A stretch of DNA of 64,000 nt, taken from contig NZ_JSVC01000005.1 in assembly GCF_000814475.1 (NCBI RefSeq), forward strand, positions 62,001 to 126,000, read 5' to 3'. Made by a program: the position numbers and the translations under genes. How positions within the stretch are numbered: position 1 is the first letter of the stretch; every line of letters begins with the position of its first letter. The notes below the pieces were generated by a model that did not search any database, was not told where the DNA came from, and saw only the letters and a list, made by a program, of their open reading frames with translations. Positions 25,472 through 35,257 of the stretch are shown one piece after another. Source of the DNA: Flavihumibacter solisilvae. Its GTDB lineage: Bacteria; Bacteroidota; Bacteroidia; Chitinophagales; Chitinophagaceae.

Positions 25472-25505
25472 CTAATTTTATCGGTTATAGCCAACCGGAA
25501 ATTAG
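25472..25505. promoter_or_regulatory. Composite inverted repeat upstream of citrate synthase
   Basis: CTAATTT (25472-25478) pairs with AAATTAG (25499-25505), and inside it CGGTT (25482-25486) pairs with AACCG (25493-25497). No T-run follows, so an operator or 5' hairpin is as likely as termination of the preceding gene. It ends 30 bases before the gltA ATG. Confidence 0.4.
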
Positions 25506-25535
25506 TTACATCTGAACACATAAAATTTGTTCTTC

Positions 25536-26861
25536 ATGGGAGCTTACAAAGAAAAATTCAAAGCAAAGGCAGATGCGGCGGGAGCCGAAATCAAGGAGTT
25601 ATTGAAAGAGAATGGTCAGAAAGTGATCGGAGAGGTCGTCCTTTCCCAGGTCTACCAGGGGATGCGTGGAATAACTGGCCTTGTTTCCGAGACTTCCCTG
25701 CTTGATTCACATGAAGGAATTCGTTTCAGAGGATTTACTATTCCGGAACTTCAGTCAAAACTTCCCAAAAGTAAAAACGGCAATGAGCCCCTTCCCGAAG
25801 GTTTGTTTCACCTGATGTTGTTTGATGATTTACCTACTGAGGAGGACGTGAACGAGATGACTGCCAAATGGCAGCGCCGCTCACACGTGCCTACCCATGT
25901 TTTCAATACCATCGATGCGCTGCCGCTAAGTACCCATCCCATGACCATGTTCGTGGTTGGTGTTATGGCGCTTCAGACTGAAAGTAATTTCGCAAAAGAG
26001 TATGCGAAGGGAATGAATAAAAAGGATTACTGGGAACATACTTTCGATGATGCTATGGACCTGATCGCACGACTTCCCAGGATTGCTGCATATGTGTATC
26101 GCCGTAAGTATAAGAACAATGAACATATTCAGCCAAACGGGCTTCTTGACTGGGCAGGGAACTTCGCTCATATGCTTGGGTATGAAGATGAGTGTTTCAA
26201 GGAACTCATGAGATTGTATATGACCATACATGCAGATCATGAAGGAGGAAACGTATCGGCTCATACCACCCACCTCGTAGGGTCTGCTTTAAGTGATCCC
26301 TACCTGAGTTTTGCTGCAGGTATGAACGGCCTTGCCGGTCCACTGCATGGGCTGGCTAACCAGGAAGTTATCAAATGGATCTACGAAATGCAGGACCAGC
26401 TGGGTACCGAGTCTCCGACAAAAGAACAAATTGCTCAATACGTTCAGGATACTTTATCGGCTGGGAAAGTGGTTCCCGGATACGGGCACGCGGTATTAAG
26501 AAAGACGGATCCCCGTTTTACCGCACAGATGGAATTTGGTAAAAAGCATATGCCGGATGATAAGCTTTGCCAAACAGTCTGGAATGTTTATGAAACCGTG
26601 CCACCAATCCTGCAAAGCCTCGGTAAAATCAAAAATCCATGGCCGAATGTGGATGCCCACAGTGGAGCGCTGCTCGTGCATTTTGGACTTAAGGAATATG
26701 AGTTTTACACAGTACTGTTTGGTGTCAGCCGTGCGCTTGGCGTAATGGCCAGCCTCATCTGGGATCGTGCGCTTAGTTTCCCGATCGAAAGGCCGAAATC
26801 GGTTACGACCGAGATTGTGAAGAAGTGGCTCAAAGGTGAAGAGGAAATCTGGGGCGAATAA
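25536..26861 (+). CDS. gltA: Citrate (Si)-synthase, eukaryotic type
   Basis: It condenses oxaloacetate and acetyl-CoA in the TCA cycle. The 441-residue protein resembles mitochondrial citrate synthases more than the common bacterial type: it has YQGMRGITGLVSETS, DSHEGIRFRGFTIPE, GLAGPLHGLANQEV and VVPGYGHAVLRKTDPRF. Catalytic residues in this family are two His and one Asp, found in GPLHGLA, GYGHAVL and the NVDAHSG segment. The start at 25536 (MGAYKEKFKAK) is chosen over an ATG three codons earlier. It is monocistronic. Confidence 0.94.
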   Translation: MGAYKEKFKAKADAAGAEIKELLKENGQKVIGEVVLSQVYQGMRGITGLVSETSLLDSHEGIRFRGFTIPELQSKLPKSKNGNEPLPEGLFHLMLFDDLPTEEDVNEMTAKWQRRSHVPTHVFNTIDALPLSTHPMTMFVVGVMALQTESNFAKEYAKGMNKKDYWEHTFDDAMDLIARLPRIAAYVYRRKYKNNEHIQPNGLLDWAGNFAHMLGYEDECFKELMRLYMTIHADHEGGNVSAHTTHLVGSALSDPYLSFAAGMNGLAGPLHGLANQEVIKWIYEMQDQLGTESPTKEQIAQYVQDTLSAGKVVPGYGHAVLRKTDPRFTAQMEFGKKHMPDDKLCQTVWNVYETVPPILQSLGKIKNPWPNVDAHSGALLVHFGLKEYEFYTVLFGVSRALGVMASLIWDRALSFPIERPKSVTTEIVKKWLKGEEEIWGE

Positions 26862-26886
26862 ATCGCAGCGGATCCTTTTTTTTAGA

Positions 26887-26914
26887 TTTTTACTTTTTAC
26901 TTTTCACTTTTCAA
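26887..26914 (+). repeat. Four tandem heptamers in the tRNA-Ala promoter
   Basis: TTTTTAC, TTTTTAC, TTTTCAC and TTTTCAA run head to tail and end exactly at the -7 element TATCTTTG, so the array fills the -33 to -8 interval. Confidence 0.8.
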
Positions 26915-26922
26915 TATCTTTG
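26915..26922 (+). promoter_or_regulatory. -7 promoter element of tRNA-Ala
   Basis: TATCTTTG exactly matches TAnnTTTG, 18 bases before the tRNA 5' end, a normal distance for a tRNA with a short leader. Confidence 0.7.
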
Positions 26923-26940
26923 CACTCCCAAATAGGGAAA

Positions 26941-27015
<75 letters not shown>

Positions 27016-27016
27016 G

Positions 27017-27050
27017 AAGGTTCTGCAGTTGCAGAACCTTTTTCTTTTTC
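27017..27050 (+). terminator. Terminator of tRNA-Ala
   Basis: AAGGTTCTGC and GCAGAACCTT form a perfect 10-bp stem around AGTT, followed by TTTCTTTTT. It starts three bases after the tRNA. Confidence 0.95.
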
Positions 27051-27078
27051 CTCCCCCCGAATATTGTAATTTCCCCAT

Positions 27079-27765
27079 ATGTTGAATGTAAAAACCTGCA
27101 TAATAATACTGGCATCATGGTGTGCTTCCTGCAGCCAGACAACTGGACAGAAAAGCGCAGTTTCCCTTTTCAACGGAAAGGATTTAACGGGCTGGCACAT
27201 GGATGTGCCAGAACGGGATACTGTGCCTGCAGCAAGGAAGCCCTTCATTGTCCGTGATGGGAACCTTGTTAGCCTCGGTACACCCGTCGGACACCTGATC
27301 ACTGACAGTGTGTTCAAAGATTATGTCCTTGAGGCAGAATACCGGTTCGCAGGGGAACCCGGCAACTGTGGCATTTTGGTGCATGCATCAACTCCCCGCA
27401 TTTTATACAAAATATTTCCGAAGTCAATAGAAGTGCAGTTAATGCACGAAAACGCCGGCGACTTTTGGTGCATCGGTGAAAATATCGAAGTGCCTGACAT
27501 GGAAAAGCGCCGCGGTCATAAAGATGCCTGGGGTACAGTGGAAGGAAAGGAGCGAAGAATCCTGAACCTTACCGACAACTCCGAAAAGCCGTTGGGAGAA
27601 TGGAATAAAGTCAGGATTGAGTGTCGTGAGGATAAAGTGCGTGTGTGGATAAATGAGGACCTGGTAAATGAGGGATCCAATGCAACTGCTTCTAAAGGCC
27701 ACATCGCCCTCCAGGCCGAAGGTTCGGAAGTGGAATTCAGGAACCTTATGCTTAAAGGGCTTTAA
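27079..27765 (+). CDS. Secreted DUF1080 (3-keto-disaccharide hydrolase-type) protein
   Basis: The 228-residue protein has a short hydrophobic N-terminus ending in Cys residues ([12 protein letters not shown]), probably a lipoprotein-type signal. It is followed by a concanavalin-like DUF1080 domain that begins [14 protein letters not shown] and contains [10 protein letters not shown] and [12 protein letters not shown]1080 proteins act on glycans, and some hydrolyse 3-keto-glycosides. Its last 14 bases overlap the convergent GH95 gene, so the two are neighbours but not co-transcribed. Confidence 0.88.
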   Translation: MLNVKTCIIILASWCASCSQTTGQKSAVSLFNGKDLTGWHMDVPERDTVPAARKPFIVRDGNLVSLGTPVGHLITDSVFKDYVLEAEYRFAGEPGNCGILVHASTPRILYKIFPKSIEVQLMHENAGDFWCIGENIEVPDMEKRRGHKDAWGTVEGKERRILNLTDNSEKPLGEWNKVRIECREDKVRVWINEDLVNEGSNATASKGHIALQAEGSEVEFRNLMLKGL

Positions 27766-30115
27766 TTATTTCTTTCAGGTTATAACGTTTGCCTGCAACT
27801 GTTTTAAGCTTTGTTTCCCTGCCGCCATACCTGATGGTCACTAACCCGGAAGTCTTTGCTGCCAGGAACCCATTCACCAGTTTGCCTTCCTTCCATTGCA
27901 TGTCTATTTCCAGACCACCCCTCGCACACAGGCCTTTTACTTCGCCATTATGCCAGGCTTTTGGCAACGCTGGCAATAAATTAATGATACCATTGTGAGA
28001 TTGCAGCAGCATTTCTGCAATGCCTGCAGTTCCCCCGAAATTGCCATCTATCTGGAATGGCGGATGGTTGTCGAAGAGATTTTTCAGGGTGGATTTCTGC
28101 AACAGGGCTACAACGTTTTCGTATGCTTTCTCACCGTCCAGCAGTCTTGCATAAAAGTTTATGATCCAGGCGCGGCTCCAGCCTGTATGTCCACCACCAT
28201 GTCCAAGACGCCTTGTTAATGTTTTTGATGCTGCCTGGAATAATTCAGGCGTTTGCGGTGTGATGAGATCACCCGGATATAAACCGAACAAATGTGAGAT
28301 GTGCCTGTGTCCCGGCTCAGCTTCTTCATAATCATTGATCCATTCCTGTACAGTCCCGTAACGCTTACTTACCTGCAGGGGTGGCAGGCGCGCAAGGGTT
28401 TTTTCCATTGCTGCTATGAAATTGTCTTCCTTACCGACCTGGCGTGCAGCTGCAATACATGCTTTATACAATTGCATAATCATTTGCACATCGATGGTTG
28501 GCGCGTATGTGATCTGTGTCCTGCCTCCATCCGGGAGCACAAACGCGTTTTCGGGCGACATTGATGGTGCCGTCACCAGGTAGCCATTCTTGTCCTCTAT
28601 AAGGAACTGTTGAATGAATTCAACTGCTTCCTTCATGATTGGGTATGCCTTTGTCCTAAGGAATTCTTTGTTCTGCGTAAACTGGTAATGTTCCCACAGG
28701 TGCAGGCATAACCATGCGCCAGAAAGTGGTGAAGTGCCCCATTGCATTGAAGCATTGATCCCGGTTTTACCGAATATATCTGTCGCATGATGCATCGTCC
28801 AGCCGGGAGCACTATAAAGTGACTGTGCAGTAACTCTGCCGGGAACGCGGTAATAGTCGATGAAGTCAAAAAGCGGGCGCGTGGTCTCGGAAAGATTGCA
28901 GACCTCGGCCGGCCAGTAATTCATCTGAAGGTTGATGTTTGTGTGGTAGTCCGAATTCCAGGGCGCAATATAATGCTCGTTCCACACGCCCTGCAGGTTT
29001 GCAGGGAGAAGACCAGGACTTCTCGAAGATGCCATTAAAAGGTAACGGCCATACTGGAAATATAATGCTGCCAGTTGCTGATCTTCGCGGCCTTTTTTGA
29101 TTGCTTCGAGGCGGACATCAGTGGGTTCGTGGCTGTAATCCTTACCGCCAAGTGCCAGCTGAACACGGCTGAACAACCGTCTGTGATCAGTCTCATGTTG
29201 CTGCATTAATTGCTTGTCGGAAAATGAAACTGCTTCCCCGATTATCTTTTCAGCCACTGCTTCCGGTTTGATATTCCTGTCGAAGCCAAGTGTGGCAAAA
29301 TTATAATCAGTGGCGGCGGTGATGAATAATGTAACCGCATTTGCACCGGAAATCAGTAATGTATTGTTTGATGATTTGATATTACCACCCTGCTGGCGGG
29401 CTGTTAACCGCGCTGAAAACTTCATATTGAATCCACCTGCACCATTGATCACATCATCCACGTCAACGATTTGTCCGGTCATCGTAAGTTGATCATCTCC
29501 GGCAGATATAACCGTTGCATCTTTTTCGCGGGAAAGATTGACCTTGCAATGGATCGCATTGGGCTTACTTGCAGTAATCCTGATAATTATACAGTTCCGG
29601 GGTGCGGAGGCAAATACCTGGCGACTGAATAAAACTCCATTGATTGAATAAGTAGTAGTAACTATGCCTGTCTCCAGATCCAATTCATTTCGATAGTCAT
29701 GAGCCTCGCCCTGCTCACCGAAATCAATGATGCAGTCCCCCAATGACTGATAGGACCTGAAACCGGGCGGTGTATTTACAAGGTATTTTTCACCGAGGTC
29801 AAATGCTTTTTGGTTATGGCCGTTAAGTACGAGCTGTTGAATTTCACGGATGTGTGCTTTCGCTTCCGGGTTATTGACGTTGATATTTTTCCCAGCCCAC
29901 AGGCTTTCTTCATTCAACTGGATGCGTTCGTTGTCCACACGCCCAAAAACCATTGCACCCAGCCTTCCATTACCGACAGGAAGTGCCTCATTCCAGGTGC
30001 CTGCTGCATGCGTATACCAAAGCTTCAATTGATCTGCTGTTAGACTGTCCTGCGTATATACCACCAATGGTAACAAAAAGGCGATAGTAAGAAATGCGGC
30101 GAGCCTTGATTTCAT
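27752..30115 (-). CDS. GH95 family alpha-L-fucosidase
   Basis: This 787-residue secreted glycoside hydrolase removes alpha-linked fucose (some members act on galactose) by an inverting mechanism. A signal peptide ([18 protein letters not shown]) precedes the N-terminal beta-sandwich starting [20 protein letters not shown]. The catalytic (alpha/alpha)6 barrel carries [13 protein letters not shown], where the Asn residues match the family's catalytic Asn pair, and [14 protein letters not shown], where Asp matches the conserved acid partner. It is complete. No SusCD-like pair is adjacent, so it is not part of a visible polysaccharide locus. Confidence 0.93.
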   Translation of the reverse strand: MKSRLAAFLTIAFLLPLVVYTQDSLTADQLKLWYTHAAGTWNEALPVGNGRLGAMVFGRVDNERIQLNEESLWAGKNINVNNPEAKAHIREIQQLVLNGHNQKAFDLGEKYLVNTPPGFRSYQSLGDCIIDFGEQGEAHDYRNELDLETGIVTTTYSINGVLFSRQVFASAPRNCIIIRITASKPNAIHCKVNLSREKDATVISAGDDQLTMTGQIVDVDDVINGAGGFNMKFSARLTARQQGGNIKSSNNTLLISGANAVTLFITAATDYNFATLGFDRNIKPEAVAEKIIGEAVSFSDKQLMQQHETDHRRLFSRVQLALGGKDYSHEPTDVRLEAIKKGREDQQLAALYFQYGRYLLMASSRSPGLLPANLQGVWNEHYIAPWNSDYHTNINLQMNYWPAEVCNLSETTRPLFDFIDYYRVPGRVTAQSLYSAPGWTMHHATDIFGKTGINASMQWGTSPLSGAWLCLHLWEHYQFTQNKEFLRTKAYPIMKEAVEFIQQFLIEDKNGYLVTAPSMSPENAFVLPDGGRTQITYAPTIDVQMIMQLYKACIAAARQVGKEDNFIAAMEKTLARLPPLQVSKRYGTVQEWINDYEEAEPGHRHISHLFGLYPGDLITPQTPELFQAASKTLTRRLGHGGGHTGWSRAWIINFYARLLDGEKAYENVVALLQKSTLKNLFDNHPPFQIDGNFGGTAGIAEMLLQSHNGIINLLPALPKAWHNGEVKGLCARGGLEIDMQWKEGKLVNGFLAAKTSGLVTIRYGGRETKLKTVAGKRYNLKEIIKAL

Positions 30116-30139
30116 GATAATCAGAATAGTATGACGGAA

Positions 30140-30583
30140 TCAGAATTTGCGGATTATGATAACACCTGCAATGATCATAACGATTCCGAATATACGCCAG
30201 ATGTTAATGGGATGCGGTTGCGCTACCAGAATATTGTAGTGATCCATGATAACGGAGATGATCATCTGGCTGGCTACTACCAGTCCAAAGGTCAATGCCG
30301 GACCGATCTTCGGAAATGCATAGATAGTAGCTGACACATAAAATGCACCGAGTAGTCCGCCCAGCCAATAGGCAAAATGGACATTCCGCAACTGTTGCCA
30401 GTTGATGGTTTGTCCGGTTACAACTATATAGAGGAACAGGGCGATTGTGCCGGTCAGAAAGGAGAAGGCAGCTGCGTAGATCGGGCTGCCCGTAGCTTTG
30501 CCCAGTTTCGAATTCAGACCCGCCTGAATAGGTAGCAATGCCCCAGAAATAAGAGCTAAAAACATCCAGAATCCTTTTCCCAT
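30140..30583 (-). CDS. DMT-family permease, YdcZ/DUF606 type
   Basis: The 147-residue membrane protein has five hydrophobic segments and the family start FLALISGALLPIQAGLNSKLG. This half-size drug/metabolite transporter group often works as dimers, and its substrate is unknown. It lies between the GH95 gene (24 bases downstream) and the cyclase gene (27 bases upstream), all on the minus strand, so co-transcription from the cyclase promoter is likely. Confidence 0.88.
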   Translation of the reverse strand: MGKGFWMFLALISGALLPIQAGLNSKLGKATGSPIYAAAFSFLTGTIALFLYIVVTGQTINWQQLRNVHFAYWLGGLLGAFYVSATIYAFPKIGPALTFGLVVASQMIISVIMDHYNILVAQPHPINIWRIFGIVMIIAGVIIIRKF

Positions 30584-30610
30584 GTATGTTTAATATTAAT
30601 GAATGTCTGT

Positions 30611-32542
30611 TCAGGTGGGTATCGTTCTCTGTGTACGCTCCATCAGTTGTGCATACCGCGGATCCTCCTTCACGCCCTGGTAAGCGGGGTATTCCAGGAA
30701 ATAGCTGACTGGGCCCATCCGCTTGTCTATGCACCTGTTAAGATATTCGAATGTCTTGTCCATATCACCAAGTCCGAACCAGGCGGCCGCAATATCTGCA
30801 TCTATAACGGAATCAGGTTCCTGTAATTGGCGCTGTTCCATTTTCCTGATACATTCAAGTGCTTCTTCTTTTTCGCCAAGCCGCCCATGTGAGAACGCCA
30901 GGCCCATCAACCCTTTTAGTGGATGGCCGGTGAGCCTGTGTACTTCCTGGAATAGTTTTTTTGCAGCATGCCAGTCGCCTTTCATCCCTGTGCCCCATCC
31001 TTTTATTTCGATGGCAATTCGCATTTGCGGATCAATTTCCAGGAGCTTTTCTGCCTGCCTGATGCTGTCGTCGTACCTGCCAGCAAACATGTACATATTA
31101 CCCAGCGTTTGCAACACGATCGGGGAAAGCGGATCAATCCTTTCTGCTTCTTCGAGGATATTTACCGCTTCCTCCTTTTGTCCTTTTATCACATAATAAA
31201 ATCCCATCAGTTCGTAAGCCTCTATTGCTCCGCGATTAAGGCTCATCGCTTTCTGCAGGGCTTCATAGCCTTTTGGCCAGTTCCACTCATAAAACAGGTA
31301 GGCGCTTGCCTTTGCGATGTGGCTTTCAGCGATAGAATCATCAAGTTCGAGTGCCTTGTCGGCAAACCTGTGCACTATTTCGAAAGCAGTGGAGGGAAGC
31401 ATTTGTCCCGTGGCACCAAGAAAACTGTAGGCCGCTGCGATCATCGCATATGCGTGGGCATATCCGGGTTCGAGTGCAATGGCCTGTTCAAAATATTCAA
31501 TTGCCTTTCGCGTATCCGCCGGGGTTAATTTGTTCCAGAAGTGAAGCCCCTTAAGATAGTAGGTGTACGCTGTCACATTCTTGACCGGAACTTTTACCAG
31601 GTGTTCTTCCCTGACCGGTGTCGAAAGGTTTTCCCGCATTTTGTTGGCGATGCGGGCACTGATCTCATCCTGCACTTCAAAAATATCCGTCAGGTTGCGG
31701 TCATAGTTTTCGCTCCAGATATGATAGCCATCTGCAGCATTTATCAGCTGGGCGGTTATCCGTACTCGGTTACCCGCTTTTCTCACACTGCCTTCCAGCA
31801 CCTTGTCAACATTTAGCTGAATGGCAATGTCGCGAATATCATGGTTCGTCCCTTTGAAGGCGAATGCTGAAGTGCGGGATGTCACCTGCAACCCTTCCAC
31901 CCGAGTGAGTGCATTGAGCAGCTCCTCAGTTATACCATCACTGAAATACTCATTTTCCGGGTCTGCACTCATGTTGACAAAAGGCAGTACAGCAAGCCTG
32001 TTGCCTGTCTGTTTGGTCTTCCCCTTAAGATCCTGCCTTGTGGGAACGACAATGCCATTATTGGAAATGGCATAGATCCTGACCGGAGATCGCACGTTCT
32101 TTAATTCGAAATATCCCAGCTCACTTGCAATGATATTCTCCTGGTTCCGGATCTCGTCATATACTTTCTCGGAAATAAGAATACCTCCTGGTACTGCAAG
32201 TGATTCGATACGCGAGGCAAGGTTAACTCCATCGCCATATACTGCGTCCTCATCTATGATAATGTCACCGGTATGGATGCCAATGCGAAGATCAACTTTT
32301 GGCTCCTGCATGAGTTGCTGCTGGATGTTGATTGAGCAGCGCACACTGTCTATTGCACTATTGAAGATGCTGAGGGAACCATCGCCGTAGTACTGCAATA
32401 TTTTTCCATTGTGGGAATTTATGCATGATTCCAATACAGTTTTGAGGCGTCTCCTTTTCTGGCGGGCCAGTTGTTCATTTTCCTGAACAAGTGTGGTGTA
32501 GCCAGTCATGTCCGCGAATAATATTGCTGCCAGTTGTCGCAT
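30611..32542 (-). CDS. Class III adenylate/guanylate cyclase with TPR repeats
   Basis: The 643-residue protein has an N-terminal cyclase domain (about 1-175) with metal Asp11 (ILFADMTGYT) and Asp54 (YYGDGSLSIF), base-contact Lys47, and transition-state Asn107/Arg111 (GVNLASRIE). The second base-selecting position is Ala100 instead of Asp or Thr. A middle domain of the FlgO-like type (NRLAVLPFVNMSADPENEYFSDG, split here for length) is followed by TPR helices (about 330-640). No membrane segment is seen. It is predicted to make cAMP or a related nucleotide; the unusual Ala makes specificity uncertain. Confidence 0.88.
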   Translation of the reverse strand: MRQLAAILFADMTGYTTLVQENEQLARQKRRRLKTVLESCINSHNGKILQYYGDGSLSIFNSAIDSVRCSINIQQQLMQEPKVDLRIGIHTGDIIIDEDAVYGDGVNLASRIESLAVPGGILISEKVYDEIRNQENIIASELGYFELKNVRSPVRIYAISNNGIVVPTRQDLKGKTKQTGNRLAVLPFVNMSADPENEYFSDGITEELLNALTRVEGLQVTSRTSAFAFKGTNHDIRDIAIQLNVDKVLEGSVRKAGNRVRITAQLINAADGYHIWSENYDRNLTDIFEVQDEISARIANKMRENLSTPVREEHLVKVPVKNVTAYTYYLKGLHFWNKLTPADTRKAIEYFEQAIALEPGYAHAYAMIAAAYSFLGATGQMLPSTAFEIVHRFADKALELDDSIAESHIAKASAYLFYEWNWPKGYEALQKAMSLNRGAIEAYELMGFYYVIKGQKEEAVNILEEAERIDPLSPIVLQTLGNMYMFAGRYDDSIRQAEKLLEIDPQMRIAIEIKGWGTGMKGDWHAAKKLFQEVHRLTGHPLKGLMGLAFSHGRLGEKEEALECIRKMEQRQLQEPDSVIDADIAAAWFGLGDMDKTFEYLNRCIDKRMGPVSYFLEYPAYQGVKEDPRYAQLMERTQRTIPT

Positions 32543-32578
32543 TTCAATTGTAAATTAACAAAGAAATGCCTAACCTGT

Positions 32579-34357
32579 TCAAACTACAGGATGAGTGGCT
32601 GCAGTCATGGGAATCTCTATCTTCAGCGTGCAGCCATTGTTAGGGGAGGAGTTGATCTGCATATTTCCCGAATGGAACTGTACTCTTCCTGCAATGTTAC
32701 GTAACCCGATACCTTTTGGCTTAAGCTGTGGGTCAAAGCCAATGCCGTCATCAGAAATCTCCAGGTAAACCTGACCTGAAACTATCTTCAGGTCAATCAA
32801 TATGTTCGATGCCCTTGAGTATTTTAAGATGTTATTGAGCTGTTCCTGGCAGATTCGGAAAAGGGTAAGCTTAAGTTTCTCACTCAGGGCATTCAACTGT
32901 TTCTTTCCTGAGCATTTCATTCGTGCTTCCATCCGGCCGGCAAGGTTGATGTCTTTTACCAATTGCTCTATGGCATCTGTGATTGGTTCATTTTTCAGGA
33001 AGGGTGAAACGAGGGCATGTGAAAGTTTGCGGCTTTCATTTATAGCAGTGAAAATGTCGTTCCGGGCTTTTTCCAGCCGGGGGTCTTTCGACTCTGTAGT
33101 GTGCAATGCAGTATCGAGCATCATTTTTGCCGACGCCAGCAGCTGACTGATATTGTCGTGTAGTTCAATTCCAATCTCTTTACGTTCATTCTCCTGGGCT
33201 TCGATCGTGTTTTCTACGATCTCCCGCTGGCGTTGCAGCTCCTGTCTTATTATGAGGTCCGTTATGTCGGTTGAGATGCCTACCAGTGCATATACCTCAC
33301 CGTTCCTGTTGGCAAGTGGGAACTTGATGGTGTAGTAGTGGTGCGACTGCCCATTGATTACCATATCTTCTTCCGTTTCCAGCAGTTTTCTTTCGCCGAG
33401 CACCTGGTCATCCAGTTTTGTATTCGCTGCAGCGCGATCAAAATCCAGGAATTCGAAAACGGTCTTACCGATAATGTCTTCCTGACTAAGTCCAAGTGTT
33501 TTTACAAAAGTTGTGTTCACGAGCGTGTACCTGCCATACATGTCTTTAACGTATATCAGGGATGTAGTATTGTCAATTATCGACTGCAGAAGCTGGCGGT
33601 TATTTTCCAGCGACATCTTTGCCATCATGGTTGTGCGCATGTTTTTCCATAACGTCATAAAGAAGGCCGTCGACAGCGCCAGTAATACTGTAAAAAAGAC
33701 CAGGTAAATAGTCGTAAATGCGGAAATGCTTTTTTCGTTCGCTTCAATTCTCGTGGCGAGCGTACGGTTCTCTTCAGCTTTAATGGCGGAAATGATATTT
33801 TCAAGGAATGCCAGCCGGTTTACATCTGCATTTTCTTTGATGTAGTTTTCCGCCACTTTCGAACCTTTTCTACGCATTTGAATACAGGTTTCCAGGAACG
33901 CCAGTTTTTGCTGCAGCAGGTTTTTCAAGGTATCGAGCCTGGCTTGTTGCTCGTGGTTGTCTTTTGAAATGGCTTTCAGGTTGGCAATGCGGTAAAAAAT
34001 AGTTTGCCTGATGGTATAAAAGGGAAGGAGAAAAGTATGGTCGCCGGTAATTACATATCCCCTCGCGCCAAGTTCAAGGTCCTTGATCAGGGCAGATATC
34101 TGCTCGGCATCATTCATTACCTGGCGCGTGTGGTCTACCTGGTGTGCCGCTTCCTGCTGAAGGAAATTGTTATCAAGAGTTTTTGCGCCGAGGAAAAGAA
34201 TCCCCGCGATTATAATGATGGATAGTGCCAGGAACTTACGTTCATTCGTAAGCCTGGGGTGGTTAAGTTTTTTGATACCATATTCCGTAATACCCGGTAC
34301 TACCTGCCCTAACCAATGCCTGATGATGTTGTCCTGTAACATAATTCGTTTGATCAT
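32579..34357 (-). CDS. Sensor histidine kinase with CHASE3 and PAS domains
   Basis: The 592-residue membrane kinase has a first membrane helix (about 43-60), a CHASE3 extracellular domain with LIKDLELGARGYVITGD, a second helix (about 208-230), a PAS domain (about 255-370) with VKDMYGRYTLVN, then a HisKA_3 domain. The likely phosphoacceptor His lies in IGIELHDNISQLL, followed by an ATPase domain with GIGFDP and GIGLRN. HisKA_3 kinases normally partner NarL-type regulators; none is adjacent, though an orphan one lies at 19140-19793. It starts upstream of the cyclase gene by 36 bases. Confidence 0.9.
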   Translation of the reverse strand: MIKRIMLQDNIIRHWLGQVVPGITEYGIKKLNHPRLTNERKFLALSIIIIAGILFLGAKTLDNNFLQQEAAHQVDHTRQVMNDAEQISALIKDLELGARGYVITGDHTFLLPFYTIRQTIFYRIANLKAISKDNHEQQARLDTLKNLLQQKLAFLETCIQMRRKGSKVAENYIKENADVNRLAFLENIISAIKAEENRTLATRIEANEKSISAFTTIYLVFFTVLLALSTAFFMTLWKNMRTTMMAKMSLENNRQLLQSIIDNTTSLIYVKDMYGRYTLVNTTFVKTLGLSQEDIIGKTVFEFLDFDRAAANTKLDDQVLGERKLLETEEDMVINGQSHHYYTIKFPLANRNGEVYALVGISTDITDLIIRQELQRQREIVENTIEAQENERKEIGIELHDNISQLLASAKMMLDTALHTTESKDPRLEKARNDIFTAINESRKLSHALVSPFLKNEPITDAIEQLVKDINLAGRMEARMKCSGKKQLNALSEKLKLTLFRICQEQLNNILKYSRASNILIDLKIVSGQVYLEISDDGIGFDPQLKPKGIGLRNIAGRVQFHSGNMQINSSPNNGCTLKIEIPMTAATHPVV

Positions 34358-34464
34358 AACAGGTATGGATTAGACGTAAAATATACGAAATAGGGATAAA
34401 TATCCAATATCGGTAAACGAACTATTTTATTGCGGTGTCATGAATTTTAATTTGTGGGTCTTAC

Positions 34465-35247
34465 TTACTTACTTTTCCTCGCAGCATCTGCAGCATCCAT
34501 GAACGGTTTAACCAGGTCGATGGGAACCGGGAAGATGGTGGTTGAATTGTTCTCGGTAGCTATTTCACGAAGTGTCTGAAGGTAACGTAAGGTCAATGCA
34601 CTCGGCTCCATGCTCAAAACTTTCGCTGCATCAGCCAATCGTTGTGATGCCTGGAATTCTCCTTCGGCTGCAATGACTTTCGAACGCCGTTCACGTTCTG
34701 CTTCCGCCTGTTTTGCCATCGCCCGCTGCATTTCCTGCGGCAGGTCGATCTGCTTTACTTCCACATTTGAGACTTTTATTCCCCATGGCTCAGTGTTGGC
34801 GTCGATGATCTGCTGAAGTTTATGATTGATCTTTTCCCGTTGCGACAACAGGTCATCGAGTTCAGATTGACCCAGCACGCTTCTCAGTGTGGTTTGTGAA
34901 ATCTGTGACGTGGCAAACAGGTAATTTTCAACTTCCACAATTGCCTTTTGCGGATGAATCACCCGGAAATAGACCACGGCATTAACTTTAATGGAAACGT
35001 TATCCTGTGTAATGATATCCTGCGGTGGAACGTCCAGTACAACTGTTCTGAGACTGACCCTGACCATTTTGTCTATGATCGGGATAAGCAGTATCAGTCC
35101 CGGTCCTCTTACGCCTGAATTTGGTGCCAGCCGTCCAAGCCGGAATACGACACCGCGTTCATATTCGCGCAGGATTCTTATGGCATTCGCAAGAATGATG
35201 ATGGTAAAGAAAATTACCAGTAACAATACGATCGATGCGGGCTGCAT
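34465..35247 (-). CDS. Slipin family SPFH/band-7 membrane protein
   Basis: The 260-residue protein has one N-terminal membrane segment ([19 protein letters not shown]), then the SPFH domain starting [14 protein letters not shown] and the conserved stretch [16 protein letters not shown]. Slipins form membrane microdomain scaffolds and partner NfeD proteases. The NfeD gene lies ten bases upstream in the same operon, which supports the assignment. Confidence 0.93.
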   Translation of the reverse strand: MQPASIVLLLVIFFTIIILANAIRILREYERGVVFRLGRLAPNSGVRGPGLILLIPIIDKMVRVSLRTVVLDVPPQDIITQDNVSIKVNAVVYFRVIHPQKAIVEVENYLFATSQISQTTLRSVLGQSELDDLLSQREKINHKLQQIIDANTEPWGIKVSNVEVKQIDLPQEMQRAMAKQAEAERERRSKVIAAEGEFQASQRLADAAKVLSMEPSALTLRYLQTLREIATENNSTTIFPVPIDLVKPFMDAADAARKSK

Positions 35248-35257
35248 GGTTATGTAT

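Noticed and set aside
30968-31528. 186-codon plus-strand open frame inside the cyclase gene
   Set aside because: The opposite strand encodes conserved TPR repeats, and this frame has no promoter, homologous motif or sensible composition.
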